Below, piece by piece: positions 33,661 to 42,839 of a stretch of 64,000 nucleotides of DNA (positions are counted from its first letter, which is position 1; every line of letters begins with the position of its first letter). The position numbers and the translations under genes were made by a program. The notes beneath the pieces are model-generated. The model had not been told where the DNA came from and made no database searches. It worked only from the letters and a program-made list of their open reading frames with translations. Source of the stretch: Stagnimonas sp965279705 (GTDB lineage: Bacteria > Pseudomonadota > Gammaproteobacteria > Nevskiales > Nevskiaceae); contig OZ257257.1 of the NCBI GenBank assembly GCA_965279705.1, forward strand, positions 2,852,001 through 2,916,000, in the 5' to 3' direction.

Positions 33661-34173
33661 TCAGCCCGAAGCTCTCGCCAAACCCTCGCCTGGCGCCTCC
33701 GCCTGTCTGGCTGACCAGACCGGCGGCAATAAACTTTTGATCCTGCAATGCAGTTGCTCGCGCTCTGCATCCGTCAGGCAGCGACCCAGCAACACCCGCT
33801 GCCCCGAACTCGTCAACACCAACCGCGTCGGGCTGTGGCGTGTCGCACCTTGCTCCAGCACCACCCGCGTGAATGGCCTGGCCCAGTCAATTTGCGCCGA
33901 AGCGCCCCGACCCTGCCAGCCAAACCCCACCTGCACCCGCTGCGCCTCGAAAGTCAGCACTTCGCGATAGCGATTCCGTTTAAGCGAAACCCACAAGCCC
34001 GCACCCAGCGCCGCCAGCTCCAACCCTGCAAACGGCAGAATCGGCCAAAAACCCATCAGCGCAAAACCCACCGCAATCACCAGAGACACCGTGCTGATCG
34101 ACGCCATCACAAGAAGCCCTTGCACTGGCGTGAGCGACGCATTCGGCCCGATCACAATTTGGGTGTTGGACAT
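33661..34173 (-). CDS. DUF2244 membrane protein
   Basis: A 170-residue protein with two TM helices (about 18-62), then a soluble part with NRYREVLTFEAQRVQVGFGWQGRG, DWARPFTRVVLE and LTDAEREQLHCRIKSLL. This is the DUF2244 plan seen directly upstream of coxB in many proteobacteria. I chose the ATG at 34173 because AGGTGG is 7 nt upstream; the ATG at 34179 is too close to it. The stop lies about 37 bp before the subunit II start, so it likely opens the oxidase operon. Confidence 0.87.
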   Translation of the reverse strand: MSNTQIVIGPNASLTPVQGLLVMASISTVSLVIAVGFALMGFWPILPFAGLELAALGAGLWVSLKRNRYREVLTFEAQRVQVGFGWQGRGASAQIDWARPFTRVVLEQGATRHSPTRLVLTSSGQRVLLGRCLTDAEREQLHCRIKSLLPPVWSARQAEAPGEGLARASG

Positions 34174-34261
34174 TTTCATGCCACCTACACGCTTGAAGCC
34201 GGAAAATACCGGGTGCCACATCCTGCGAGTTTAGTGCAGCACGGCCCCTGCGTCCAAGGCT

Positions 34262-34924
34262 TCACACACCAAATAATTGGCTGATCGCTGGCTCAGGAGC
34301 GGCATCCTGCGTCAGCTGCCGCCAAAGCGGCGGGCCCAGATGCAGCGTGAGGGTTTCGATCATGCCCTCAGCCTGCGGCGAGAACGGCGGCGCCAGATTG
34401 GCCACCCAGCCCGCCAGCCTTACACCGCGCGCACGAATGGCCTCTACCGTCAGCAGGGCATGGTTGAGGCAGCCTAAGCGGATGCGCACCACCAGCAGCA
34501 CTGACCAGCCCTGCTGCGCCACCCAGTCGCCCAGCAACAATTGAGGGCCCAGCGGCGTCAGCCAACCACCTGCCCCCTCGGCCACGATGACCCGATGGCG
34601 CCCGGCAAGCTGGGCATGGGCGCGGACGAGCACTGCCGGGTCGATGGGCTGACCCACCGCCTGCGCCGCCAGATGCGGGGCAATAGCGGGCGCGAACAGC
34701 ACGGGGTTGATCTCGGCAAGACTGACGCCGGGCGCCGAGGCCGCGCGCAGGGCCAGTGCGTCGGCATTGGCCAGGCCTTCGGCGCTGGGCTCGGCCCCCG
34801 ATGCCACCGGTTTGAAGCCGCAGGCGTCGATACCCGCTGCTGATAGCCCCCGCAGCAGCGCGCAACTCACCACGGTTTTGCCGGCATCGGTGTCGGTGCC
34901 GGTGACGAAAAGGGTTTGGCTCAT
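34262..34924 (-). CDS. bioD: Dethiobiotin synthetase BioD
   Basis: A 220-residue ATP-dependent carboxylase. P-loop GTDTDAGKTVVSCALLRGL, the diaminopelargonate-binding KPVASGAEP, and VAEGAGGWLTPLG. It closes the ureido ring of dethiobiotin. Its ATG overlaps the bioF stop by 4 nt. No bioA, bioC or bioH is visible in the window. Confidence 0.97.
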   Translation of the reverse strand: MSQTLFVTGTDTDAGKTVVSCALLRGLSAAGIDACGFKPVASGAEPSAEGLANADALALRAASAPGVSLAEINPVLFAPAIAPHLAAQAVGQPIDPAVLVRAHAQLAGRHRVIVAEGAGGWLTPLGPQLLLGDWVAQQGWSVLLVVRIRLGCLNHALLTVEAIRARGVRLAGWVANLAPPFSPQAEGMIETLTLHLGPPLWRQLTQDAAPEPAISQLFGV

Positions 34925-36114
34925 GCCGCCTTGAGTGCCGCCGTCAGTGCCGTGACCAGACCATCCACTTCTGTTGCCGTGTGCGTTGCCGTCAGCGTGA
35001 TGCGCAGGCGCGCCGTGCCGACAGGCACCGTGGGTGGGCGGATGGCGGCTACCCAGTAGCCACGCTCCAGCAAGGCGCGCGAAGCCGTCAGCGCACGGGA
35101 CTCCGCACCCAACACCAAAGGCTGAATCGCGGTGCTGGATGGCGACAGCGCAATGCCTTGCTGCGCGCAGCCTTCGCGAAAGCGTGCGATCAGCGCCGCC
35201 AACTGCGTGCGTCGTGCCAGACCTTCATCTCCCGCAATGAGTGCCAGAGAAGCGCGGGTCGCCGCAGCCAGTGCAGGCGGTGGCGCCGTGCTGAAGACAA
35301 AGGTGCGCGCACGCTGGATCAGAAATTCGATCAAGGCCTCGCTACCCGCCACGAATGCCCCCGCTGTGCCGAGCGCCTTGCCGAAGCCTGCCATATAGAT
35401 GTCTGCTGCCAGCGGCGTAGTGTCAGCAGTCTCGAACAGCGCCCCGCGGCCACCGCCCAGCACGCCGAAGCCGTGCGCGTCATCCACCATCAAGGCTGCA
35501 CCGTGCGCACTGGCCAGCGCCGAGAGCGAGGCCAGCGGTGCGAGATCGCCATCCATGCTGAAAATACTGTCGGTTGCCAGCACCGTCTGGCCCTCGCGCG
35601 GCAAGGCCAGCGCCGCTGCAAATGCAGCGATATCGGCATGTGGAACCCGCACATATTGAGCGCTGGAAAGTCGTCCCCCATCAATCAGCGAAGCATGATT
35701 GAGTTCATCGGCAATCAGCGTATCGTCCTTGCCCAGCAACGCCCGCAGCACGCCGAGGTTCGCTGCCCAGCCGCTGGAAAACAGCAGCGCACGCGGGCGT
35801 TGCACATGGTCGGCCAGTGCTTCTTCCAGCTGCGCGTGTTCGCGGTTGTAGCCAGATACCAACGCGGAAGCGCCGCTACCCACGCCATTCGACAAGGCCT
35901 TGCTGGCCGCGGCCGCGATGCGTGCATCACCCGCCAACCCTAGATAGTCGTTGGAACAGAAATTCACGCAGCTTTGCCCATCAACCACGATGCGCGCGCC
36001 ATGTGTGCCAGTCACCGTCCGGCGCGTGCGATACAAATCCTGTGCGCGCAGCTGCGTCAGTTGCTGATGCAGGCGTGCGTCCAGCGGACTGCAAGCGACA
36101 GCCGTGCCGTCCAT
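34921..36114 (-). CDS. bioF: 8-amino-7-oxononanoate synthase BioF
   Basis: A 397-residue PLP enzyme. Visible: FCSNDYLGLAGDARI, GSGASALVSGYNREHAQLEEALAD, SSGWAANLGVLRALLG, FSMDGDLAPL, DDAHGFGVLGGGRG, and the PLP lysine in GFGKALGTAGAFVAG. It condenses pimeloyl thioester with alanine. I use the ATG at 36114, 8 nt after the bioB stop; a GTG at 36156 would overlap bioB by 34 nt and adds a non-conserved stretch. Confidence 0.95.
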   Translation of the reverse strand: MDGTAVACSPLDARLHQQLTQLRAQDLYRTRRTVTGTHGARIVVDGQSCVNFCSNDYLGLAGDARIAAAASKALSNGVGSGASALVSGYNREHAQLEEALADHVQRPRALLFSSGWAANLGVLRALLGKDDTLIADELNHASLIDGGRLSSAQYVRVPHADIAAFAAALALPREGQTVLATDSIFSMDGDLAPLASLSALASAHGAALMVDDAHGFGVLGGGRGALFETADTTPLAADIYMAGFGKALGTAGAFVAGSEALIEFLIQRARTFVFSTAPPPALAAATRASLALIAGDEGLARRTQLAALIARFREGCAQQGIALSPSSTAIQPLVLGAESRALTASRALLERGYWVAAIRPPTVPVGTARLRITLTATHTATEVDGLVTALTAALKAA

Positions 36115-36122
36115 ACGCGGCT

Positions 36123-37145
36123 TCAGCCGCAGCTGTTTGCGGCGTCCGCCGAACACTGCGGCTTTGCCGCAGCGCCCTCAGTGGTGATGCCGAGCTGCTT
36201 GAGTAGCGCGCGATCTTTCTCGTTCTGCGGGTTGCTGGTGGTCAGCAGCTTCTCGCCGTAGAAGATCGAATTTGCGCCCGCAAAAAACGCCAGCGCCTGC
36301 GTCTCGTCGCTCATCGTCGTGCGGCCGGCGGAGAGGCGCACATAGCTCTTGGGCATCAGCACGCGGGCGACGGCGATGGTGCGCACGAACTCGATGGCCG
36401 GAAGCTGCTCTCCCCCATTAAGCGGCGTGCCGCCGACCTGCACGAGATCGTTGATCGGCACGCTCTCGGGATGCACTTCGAGTGTCGCCAGCTGGTGCAG
36501 CAAACCCGCGCGATCGGTCTCGGTTTCGCCCATGCCGACGATGCCGCCGCTGCACACCTTCACGCCGGCTGCACGCACGTTTTTCAAGGTGTCGAGGCGG
36601 TCTTCGTAGGTGCGTGTGGTGATGATCTTCTCGTAGTACTCGGGCGAGGTATCGAGGTTGTGGTTGTAGTAATCGAGGCCGGCATCGGCCAGACGATCAG
36701 CCTGCGCGGGTTTCAACATGCCGAGCGTCAGGCAGGTTTCCAGACCCATCGCCTTCACGCCGCGCACCATCGCCTCGACGCGATCGAGATCGCGATCCTT
36801 CGGCGAGCGCCAGGCGGCCCCCATGCAGAAGCGCGTCGCGCCGTTGTCTTTGGCTTCCTGCGCGGCGACGAGCACTGCGTCGATGTTCATCAGCGGCTCT
36901 TTCTTTAGCCCCGTCTCGAAGCGCACCGACTGCGGGCAGTAGGCGCAGTCCTCGGGGCAGGCACCGGTCTTGATCGACAGCAGCGTGGAGAGCTGCACGC
37001 TGTTGGGCCGGTGATAGCGGCGGTGCAGCGAGTGCGCACGGAACAGCAAATCGTTGAACGGCAGCGCAAACAGCACCTCCACCTCGGCCTTGGTCCAGTC
37101 GGTGCGAAGGTCGTGCGGGGTATCGAAGCCAGAGTCTGCGGCCAT
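36123..37145 (-). CDS. bioB: Biotin synthase BioB
   Basis: A 340-residue radical SAM enzyme: cluster motif CPEDCAYCPQS, YYNHNLDTSPEYYEKI, GGIVGMGET, and the second Fe-S site region with RLSAGRTTMSDETQALAFFAGANSIFYGEKLLTTSNP. It inserts sulfur into dethiobiotin. GAGGAGA precedes the ATG. It is first in the operon bioB-bioF-bioD and lies 55 bp from the divergent comF, so their promoters must overlap. Confidence 0.98.
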   Translation of the reverse strand: MAADSGFDTPHDLRTDWTKAEVEVLFALPFNDLLFRAHSLHRRYHRPNSVQLSTLLSIKTGACPEDCAYCPQSVRFETGLKKEPLMNIDAVLVAAQEAKDNGATRFCMGAAWRSPKDRDLDRVEAMVRGVKAMGLETCLTLGMLKPAQADRLADAGLDYYNHNLDTSPEYYEKIITTRTYEDRLDTLKNVRAAGVKVCSGGIVGMGETETDRAGLLHQLATLEVHPESVPINDLVQVGGTPLNGGEQLPAIEFVRTIAVARVLMPKSYVRLSAGRTTMSDETQALAFFAGANSIFYGEKLLTTSNPQNEKDRALLKQLGITTEGAAAKPQCSADAANSCG

Positions 37146-37200
37146 GCGGTGTCTCCTCTAAAGTGAGGCAAGTGTTCGCAGCCGGAAGGAGGCTGTCAAC

Positions 37201-37908
37201 TTGCTTCGCCATCTCAGGGTTTACGGCAGACGGTTCGGCGATGCCTTGCTGCCTCCGTGCTGCGCGCTCTGCGGCTGCCAAACCGCAGGCGCTTTGTTGT
37301 GTGCGCCTTGCACTGCCGACCTGCCCTGGAACACCCCCGCCTGCCCCGGTTGCGCCCTGCCCGCCGCACAAGCTGTGCTGTGCCCCGCCTGCCTGCACAA
37401 GCCGCGCGCCTTCGATGCTGCACACGCCGCCTTTGTGCTGGCAACGCCCGTGCAGGAGGGCATCCATGCGCTCAAATACCAGGCGCGATTTCAGCAGGCG
37501 GTGCTACTCGGCACCGCGTTTGCATCGCAGCTGCGCACTCGCGCCGAACCGCTGCCGAGCCTGCTGATACCCGTGCCATTGCACTGGCGACGGCAGTGGT
37601 CGCGCGGCTACAACCAGTCACTCGAGCTGGCGCGGGTGATCGGTGCCGAACTGGGTATTGCCGTCGATGCGACCGCTGCCAAGCGTGTGCGCGCCACGCC
37701 GGACCAGATCGGGCAGACCGCCGCGCAGCGGCGCAAGAATCTGAAAGATGCGTTTGCAGTTTTGCTGCGCGTTGCTGGCCAGCATGTGGCGCTGCTCGAC
37801 GATGTGATGACCACCGGCGCGACATTGGAAGAGCTGGCGCGTGCGTGCAAAGCAGCAGGTGCGACGACCGTCGAGGCTTGGGCCATAGCGCGGCAACCGC
37901 TCCATTAG
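37201..37908 (+). CDS. comF: ComF family protein (phosphoribosyltransferase fold)
   Basis: A 235-residue protein starting at TTG, supported by AAGGAGG at 37186-37192. The N-terminal zinc-finger part has CCALCGCQTAGALLCAPC and CPGC/CPAC pairs. The PRTase domain has LLIPVPLHWRRQWSRGYNQSLELA and the PRPP loop VALLDDVMTTGATLEE. ComF supports DNA uptake in competent bacteria. Adjacent divergent bioB-comF is a common gammaproteobacterial arrangement. Confidence 0.95.
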   Translation: MLRHLRVYGRRFGDALLPPCCALCGCQTAGALLCAPCTADLPWNTPACPGCALPAAQAVLCPACLHKPRAFDAAHAAFVLATPVQEGIHALKYQARFQQAVLLGTAFASQLRTRAEPLPSLLIPVPLHWRRQWSRGYNQSLELARVIGAELGIAVDATAAKRVRATPDQIGQTAAQRRKNLKDAFAVLLRVAGQHVALLDDVMTTGATLEELARACKAAGATTVEAWAIARQPLH

Positions 37909-37955
37909 ACGCTGCTTGTCTTGCACACCCTGCACTGCCACCATAGCGGCAGAAA

Positions 37956-37970
37956 TTGACACACTGTCAA
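37956..37970. promoter_or_regulatory. Palindromic operator E of the 38-51 kb regulon
   Basis: TTGACA-CAC-TGTCAA, a perfect 6-bp-arm palindrome with a 3-nt spacer, 78 bp upstream of the sterol-desaturase-like gene. It matches the motif found at 42764, 45426, 48592 and 51191. A second inverted repeat, CATTAC-N10-GTAATG, lies at 37999-38020. Confidence 0.7.
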
Positions 37971-38047
37971 GCCGGTGAGGAGACGCCGCCATGCAGATCA
38001 TTACATCAAGGTGCGTAATGTTGTCGCGCACTGCCTGAGCCAACCCG

Positions 38048-38905
38048 ATGGAACCCAAGAGCGTTCAAGGTCTGGCTGTACTCGCGCTGTTCGCGGGCTT
38101 TGGCCTGATCGAGCTGTATCGCCGCCGTTTCTTCAGCCCGATGGCGGGCCGCGAGGACAACCGGCTGGATATTGCAGCGGCCATCCTGCTGCCGCTGTTC
38201 ATCGTGCCGCTGATTCTGCTCGCCACCAACACGCTCGGCGCGCACTTCTACCCCGAGCAACGCGATGCACTCGCGCACTGGCCGGTGTGGGCCATGGTGC
38301 TGACCCTGCTCGTCGCCGATGACCTGACGCAATACCTCTGGCATCGCCTGTCACACACTTCCTGGATGTGGCCCTTTCACCGCGCACACCATGCCGCAGC
38401 CTACATGGGCGTGCGCGTGGTCTATCGCAACAACTTTTTCTATTACCTGTTCATGCCCGGCATCTGGGCCTCGGGCGCGCTGGTGTATCTCGGCTTCGGC
38501 TGGGTCTACGTCGGCTACAGCATCGTCAAGATGGCCGTCATCATCGGCGCGCATTCGGAAGCGCGCTGGGACGAGAAGCTCTATCGCATCCCGGCACTCA
38601 GGCCGCTGATGTGGGTGCTGGAACGCACCATCTCCACGCCTGCCACGCACTTCGCCCACCATGCCCTCACCAACAAGGACGGCATCGGCCACTATATCGG
38701 CAACTTCGGCAATCTGCTGTTCTTCTGGGACGTGCTGTTCGGCACCGCCAAGATCACTCGCCAATATCCAGCAGAGTTCGGCCTTGCGGATGACCGTCGC
38801 CACGGCGCCGAGCGCTGGCATGTGCAGGTGTTCTACCCCCTGTTTCGCTCACGGCGCGCCGAGACCGTGCTGAGCGGTAGCCCCGTGCCACCGCCCGAGG
38901 AATGA
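38048..38905 (+). CDS. Sterol desaturase/fatty acid hydroxylase family membrane enzyme
   Basis: A 285-residue integral membrane di-iron enzyme. The His boxes are HRLSH (TQYLWHRLSHTSWMWPFHRAHHAA), HRAHH and THFAHHAL, in the order of the fatty acid hydroxylase superfamily. About five hydrophobic segments precede and separate them. It would hydroxylate a lipid or sterol-like substrate. It carries operator E in front and is coupled to the sulfatase by an ATGA overlap. The substrate is not evident. Confidence 0.92.
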   Translation: MEPKSVQGLAVLALFAGFGLIELYRRRFFSPMAGREDNRLDIAAAILLPLFIVPLILLATNTLGAHFYPEQRDALAHWPVWAMVLTLLVADDLTQYLWHRLSHTSWMWPFHRAHHAAAYMGVRVVYRNNFFYYLFMPGIWASGALVYLGFGWVYVGYSIVKMAVIIGAHSEARWDEKLYRIPALRPLMWVLERTISTPATHFAHHALTNKDGIGHYIGNFGNLLFFWDVLFGTAKITRQYPAEFGLADDRRHGAERWHVQVFYPLFRSRRAETVLSGSPVPPPEE

Positions 38906-40680
38906 ACATGCAGACCCGCACACCCGTATTGCTCCTGCTGTTGCTGAGAACCCTGCTGTGGGGCGCCGCGCTACATGCCGCAGACACGCCACCGCCCGCT
39001 AAGCCCAACTTCGTGCTGCTGCTGATCGACGACGGCGGCTTCAGCGATCTCGGCATTTATGGCGGTGAGGCGCGCACGCCCAACATCGATGCGCTCGCCC
39101 AGCGCGGCGCGATGTTCACCAACTACCACACCTCGCCGCTGTGCTCGCCCTCGCGCGCCATGCTGCTCACCGGCATGGACAACCACCGCACCGGTGTCGG
39201 CACCATCCCCGAAACCCTGCCTGCCGATCAGCAGGGCAAGCGCGGCTATTCCATGCACTTCGAGTCTGGGGTGCAGACAGTTGCGACGCGGCTGAAGGAA
39301 GAGGGCTATCGCAGCTACATGACTGGCAAGTGGCATCTGGGGCATGGCCCGGGCGATCTGCCGGATGCCCACGGCTTCGACCGCTCCTTCGTGCTCGATG
39401 CCTCCGGTGCCGACAACTATGAGCAGAAGCCGTACATGCCGTACTACACCAGCGCCGACTGGTTCGAGGACGGCAAGCCCGCAACGCTGCCGAAGGATTT
39501 CTACTCCTCCGCGTTTCTCATCGACAAGATGGTGGACTACCTCGAACGCGACAAGGCCAGCACCGAGCCGTTCTTCGCCTACGTCGCCTTTCAGGCCGTG
39601 CACATTCCGGTGCAGGCGCCCAAGGAGTTCACCGCCCACTACGCCGGCGTCTACGACAAAGGCTGGCAGGCCACCCGCGAAGCGCGCTGGAAACAGGCAC
39701 AGGCGCGTGGACTGATACCCGCCGATGCCCCGCTCGCCCCCGCGCACGAGAAGTTGCGTTCCTGGGAATCACTGAGCACCGATGAAAAAGCGATCTATGC
39801 CAAGAGCATGGCAGTGCACGCCGGCATGCTCGAAGCAATGGACCAGCACATCGGCCGCCTCATCGCCTACCTCAAGCAACGCGGCCTCTACGACAACACC
39901 ATTTTTCTGCTGACCTCCGACAACGGGCCAGAGCCGAGCGACCCCCTCGCGCAGACCGGTTTCAGCACCTGGATGAAGCACAACGGCTACAGCCGTGAGT
40001 TGGACAACCTCGGCGAAAAAGGCAGTCTGGTTTTCATCGGCCCCGAGTGGGCCAATGCCACCGGCTCGCCCGGCAATCTATTCAAGTTTCACGCCTCGGA
40101 AGGCGGCATCCGCGTGCCTCTCATTGCGGCTGGTCCGGGCATCACAGCTGGCCAGCGCATCGTCAGCAACAGCTTTGTCACCGACGTGACGCCGACCCTG
40201 TTCGACTACGCGGGCATGTCACCGGATCGCTGGAACGGCAACATGCCACTCACAGGCAAAAGTTTGAAGGGCGTGCTGGGCGGCAGCGCCACGCGCACCC
40301 ACGCCGCCGATGACGCCATCGGTATCGAGGTAGGCGGCAACGCCGCGCTATTCAAAGGCGATTACAAGATCACCAAGAACACCCTGCCCTGGGGCGATGC
40401 GCAGTGGCGGCTCTACAACCTCGTCACCGATCCCGGAGAGACCAAGGACTTGCGTGAGCAATCGCCTGAGTTGTTCACCACCATGCTCGCCGACTACGAG
40501 CAATACGCAAAAGACGTGGGCGTGCTGAAGCTGCCGGATGACTTCGACCCGTTTACGCAGGTGAAGATCAACGCCACCAAGAAACAGCTGCACCTCTACC
40601 GCTTTGAGATTGCAGGTGGCTTGCTGGTTTTGGTGATTGCTGTGACAGGGTTTTGGCGTCGTCGCCGTAACAAAAACTAA
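38902..40680 (+). CDS. Secreted type I sulfatase with C-terminal membrane anchor
   Basis: A 592-residue sulfatase. Signal peptide (about 8-27), FVLLLIDDGGFSDLGIYGG with the metal Asp pair, the formylglycine motif CSPSRAMLLTG (Cys81), TGKWHLGHGPGDLPDAHGFDRS, and LTSDNGPEP. A C-terminal helix (FEIAGGLLVLVIAVTGF) and RRRRNKN anchor it to the inner membrane facing the periplasm. Cys81 needs conversion to formylglycine; a candidate modifying enzyme is encoded at 48635. Its stop overlaps the convergent TetR gene by 4 nt. Confidence 0.95.
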   Translation: MNMQTRTPVLLLLLLRTLLWGAALHAADTPPPAKPNFVLLLIDDGGFSDLGIYGGEARTPNIDALAQRGAMFTNYHTSPLCSPSRAMLLTGMDNHRTGVGTIPETLPADQQGKRGYSMHFESGVQTVATRLKEEGYRSYMTGKWHLGHGPGDLPDAHGFDRSFVLDASGADNYEQKPYMPYYTSADWFEDGKPATLPKDFYSSAFLIDKMVDYLERDKASTEPFFAYVAFQAVHIPVQAPKEFTAHYAGVYDKGWQATREARWKQAQARGLIPADAPLAPAHEKLRSWESLSTDEKAIYAKSMAVHAGMLEAMDQHIGRLIAYLKQRGLYDNTIFLLTSDNGPEPSDPLAQTGFSTWMKHNGYSRELDNLGEKGSLVFIGPEWANATGSPGNLFKFHASEGGIRVPLIAAGPGITAGQRIVSNSFVTDVTPTLFDYAGMSPDRWNGNMPLTGKSLKGVLGGSATRTHAADDAIGIEVGGNAALFKGDYKITKNTLPWGDAQWRLYNLVTDPGETKDLREQSPELFTTMLADYEQYAKDVGVLKLPDDFDPFTQVKINATKKQLHLYRFEIAGGLLVLVIAVTGFWRRRRNKN

Positions 40681-41372
40681 GCGCTTTTTGCCTTTTGTTT
40701 CTTGGCGGTACTCGGCTTCGATGCCGCAGCTTTCTTTGCCGCTGGCGCTGTCTCACGCGCAATTGCCGCCGCATCGGGCGTCATCAGCTTCATCAGCATC
40801 CAGGTAAACAATTCGTTCGACGACTTGCGGCTGATCTCTCCATCGTGCACCAACTGGTGCGCGCCCCAGAACGACATGTGCAGCATCCACACCAAGGTGC
40901 GCGCCTGCGCCTCGCCCAAGCCAAATTGCTGCATCACCATTGGCGTCCACAGCTTGGTCAGCAGATGCCGTAGGCGCGTACCCATGCGACTGGTTTCGGC
41001 GTTGTCGGAGTAGGTCGCCGTAATCATCTGCCACAGCGCGCGCACCCGCGCCGGGTTGTCGCCAAAGGTCTGTTGCTCGACCAGACGCATCAGGCCAGTA
41101 AGGTCTGTGCTGCTCTCGCCGATGCCGCTGCGGATGTTCTCGTAACGGCTGCGGAACAGATGCGACATAGTGTCTGCCATCAGCTCGTCCACCGAGGTGA
41201 AGTGCTGATACACCAGCTGGCGGCTGACCTTGGCGGTCTCTGCCACCGAGATCATCGACAACGCCGGCCAGCCCTGCTGCTCTACCACCGTCGCCGCCAC
41301 ATCCAGCAGCGCCAGACGGCGGTCGTCGCGGGCGAGGTAGGCGCGTTTCTCGATAGGTTTCTTGCGGGTCAT
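40677..41372 (-). CDS. TetR-family regulator with a Lys/Ala-rich tail
   Basis: A 231-residue protein. The HTH (about 20-65) reads LLDVAATVVEQQGWPALSMISVAETAKVSRQLVYQHFTSVDELMADT. The ligand domain covers about 70-200. The last 27 residues (APAAKKAAASKPSTAKKQKAK) form a basic, histone-H1-like tail rare in TetR proteins. It lies 17 bp after the HCCA-isomerase-like gene on the same strand, so operator A at 42764 probably also controls it. It is the most likely owner of the TTKACA-N3-TGTMAA motif. Confidence 0.9.
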   Translation of the reverse strand: MTRKKPIEKRAYLARDDRRLALLDVAATVVEQQGWPALSMISVAETAKVSRQLVYQHFTSVDELMADTMSHLFRSRYENIRSGIGESSTDLTGLMRLVEQQTFGDNPARVRALWQMITATYSDNAETSRMGTRLRHLLTKLWTPMVMQQFGLGEAQARTLVWMLHMSFWGAHQLVHDGEISRKSSNELFTWMLMKLMTPDAAAIARETAPAAKKAAASKPSTAKKQKAKSA

Positions 41373-41389
41373 GGGCAGATTGTAAAGTT

Positions 41390-42709
41390 CTATTCCCGAG
41401 CCAAGCGCTGAATAATTTCTTCCTCGATCAGCCAGAGGCGGTCCTGCCCCCAGACTGTGAAGTCGGGATGGTCGCCATCCCGCGCCAGTCGTAATGTGGG
41501 CACGCCCCAGGAGCCAGCGGCAATCATGTCTTGCACGTTTGTCTCCATCTCGGCTTCCCAGTCGGTGTTGTCGAGACGTTTCAGCGCCTCAGCCCAGTTC
41601 AGCCCGGCGCGTTCCACGATGCCGCGCAGGCCTTGCAGCGATTGGGCATCTACCCGCTCGCCCCACACCGCCTGACTGTAGACGTGCAGATACTCGAAGC
41701 CGCGCCCCTGATCGCGCGCCCAGGGGAACAACGAATACGCGCGCAAGATCGGCTTGCCAAACGGGTCCCAGATATTGCCGAAGGCAATACCCAGCCGCTC
41801 CGCTTCGCGCTGCGTGTCCTTGAGGATGTACACGCCCTTGCGGTGGTCGGCCTTCACGCCGCGCATCATCATCGGCAACACTGGGCGTAACACCAGATCA
41901 ATGGGATAACGCTTGCAGAGTGACGCGACGCGCTCGTAGGAAAGATGCGTGTAGGGGCTGCGCAGCGAAGGGAAGAACTCCAGCTTCAGGCGACGGTTGT
42001 TGTCGAGCGTTGAGGGCGTGCTGCGCGTGAGTGTCACGCTGCTACCCGCAGGCGCGTTGGAGCGACGTGCACCCAGCGCATCCAACCGTTCTTCGAGGTA
42101 ATGCAGGCGGTCGATGCCCCAGTACCACTCGCCTTCGTAATAAAACATGCCGCCCAAATAGTGCCCAAGCTGATGCCGCAGATCGAAGTGTTGCCTGAGC
42201 GTTTTTTCGGACTCGCTTTCACTGGATAGCGTGAAACCGACAGCCAGTGCCTCCAGCGCCGCGTGCTGCCCGAGATGCAAGGCCGCACTCACGCACTGCG
42301 CCTGCTGCGCAAACACGCGTGCGTCGCTGGTGGCGAGCAAAATGCGGCGCGCGAAAGCAAGGTCTGCACCCACGGCGGGCCGGTCGAACGTGAGGCCATA
42401 GAACGGCGCCATCGCCGCGCACTCGCGCGCCGCCCATTGATCCCACAGTACCTGCTCGTGGATCGCAATCGGCGTGGGTTTTGCCACCACCTTGGGAACG
42501 AGTTGAATGCCGTAGCGATCCAGCAACGGCAGCAGCGCCTGCACGGCCAGCTGGCTGTAAGGATCATCCAACTGATGGAAATACAGCACCTGATGCGGGC
42601 GGCCTTGCTGCCGCCGTGCGGCCTCGGCACGCACGCGCTGCTGCGTGCGACGTGCCGGGTCGGCGAAGCGACGCATCATGGCGCTGCGGATGGTGCGAAC
42701 CAGATCCAT
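41390..42709 (-). CDS. Double DsbA/HCCA-isomerase-fold (GST kappa-like) protein
   Basis: A 439-residue protein with two thioredoxin-fold modules of the 2-hydroxychromene-2-carboxylate isomerase type. The first begins VLYFHQLDDPYSQLAVQALLP; the second LKLEFFPSLRSPYTHLSYERVASL. Neither has CxxC; each has the DPYS or SPYT motif that binds glutathione in HCCA isomerases. The C-terminus keeps GSWGVPTLRL with the cis-Pro. The ATG at 42709 begins at MDLVRTIRSAM. A glutathione-dependent isomerase or transferase acting on an aromatic or lipid intermediate would fit the GST genes nearby. Confidence 0.83.
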   Translation of the reverse strand: MDLVRTIRSAMMRRFADPARRTQQRVRAEAARRQQGRPHQVLYFHQLDDPYSQLAVQALLPLLDRYGIQLVPKVVAKPTPIAIHEQVLWDQWAARECAAMAPFYGLTFDRPAVGADLAFARRILLATSDARVFAQQAQCVSAALHLGQHAALEALAVGFTLSSESESEKTLRQHFDLRHQLGHYLGGMFYYEGEWYWGIDRLHYLEERLDALGARRSNAPAGSSVTLTRSTPSTLDNNRRLKLEFFPSLRSPYTHLSYERVASLCKRYPIDLVLRPVLPMMMRGVKADHRKGVYILKDTQREAERLGIAFGNIWDPFGKPILRAYSLFPWARDQGRGFEYLHVYSQAVWGERVDAQSLQGLRGIVERAGLNWAEALKRLDNTDWEAEMETNVQDMIAAGSWGVPTLRLARDGDHPDFTVWGQDRLWLIEEEIIQRLARE

Positions 42710-42763
42710 GTGGAGATTCCTCGAAAGCGAATAGCAACTAAAGGCTGCCATGCTGCATTTCTA

Positions 42764-42778
42764 TTTACATGGTGTAAA
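42764..42778. promoter_or_regulatory. Palindromic operator A
   Basis: TTTACA-TGG-TGTAAA in the divergent region between the HCCA-isomerase-like/TetR unit and the MBL-fold gene. It is 55 bp from the first start and 62 bp from the second. Confidence 0.78.
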
Positions 42779-42839
42779 GTTTATTGCAGAGCAGGCACGC
42801 GTGTCGTGACCGACATCGCACCATTCGAGGAGCAGCACC

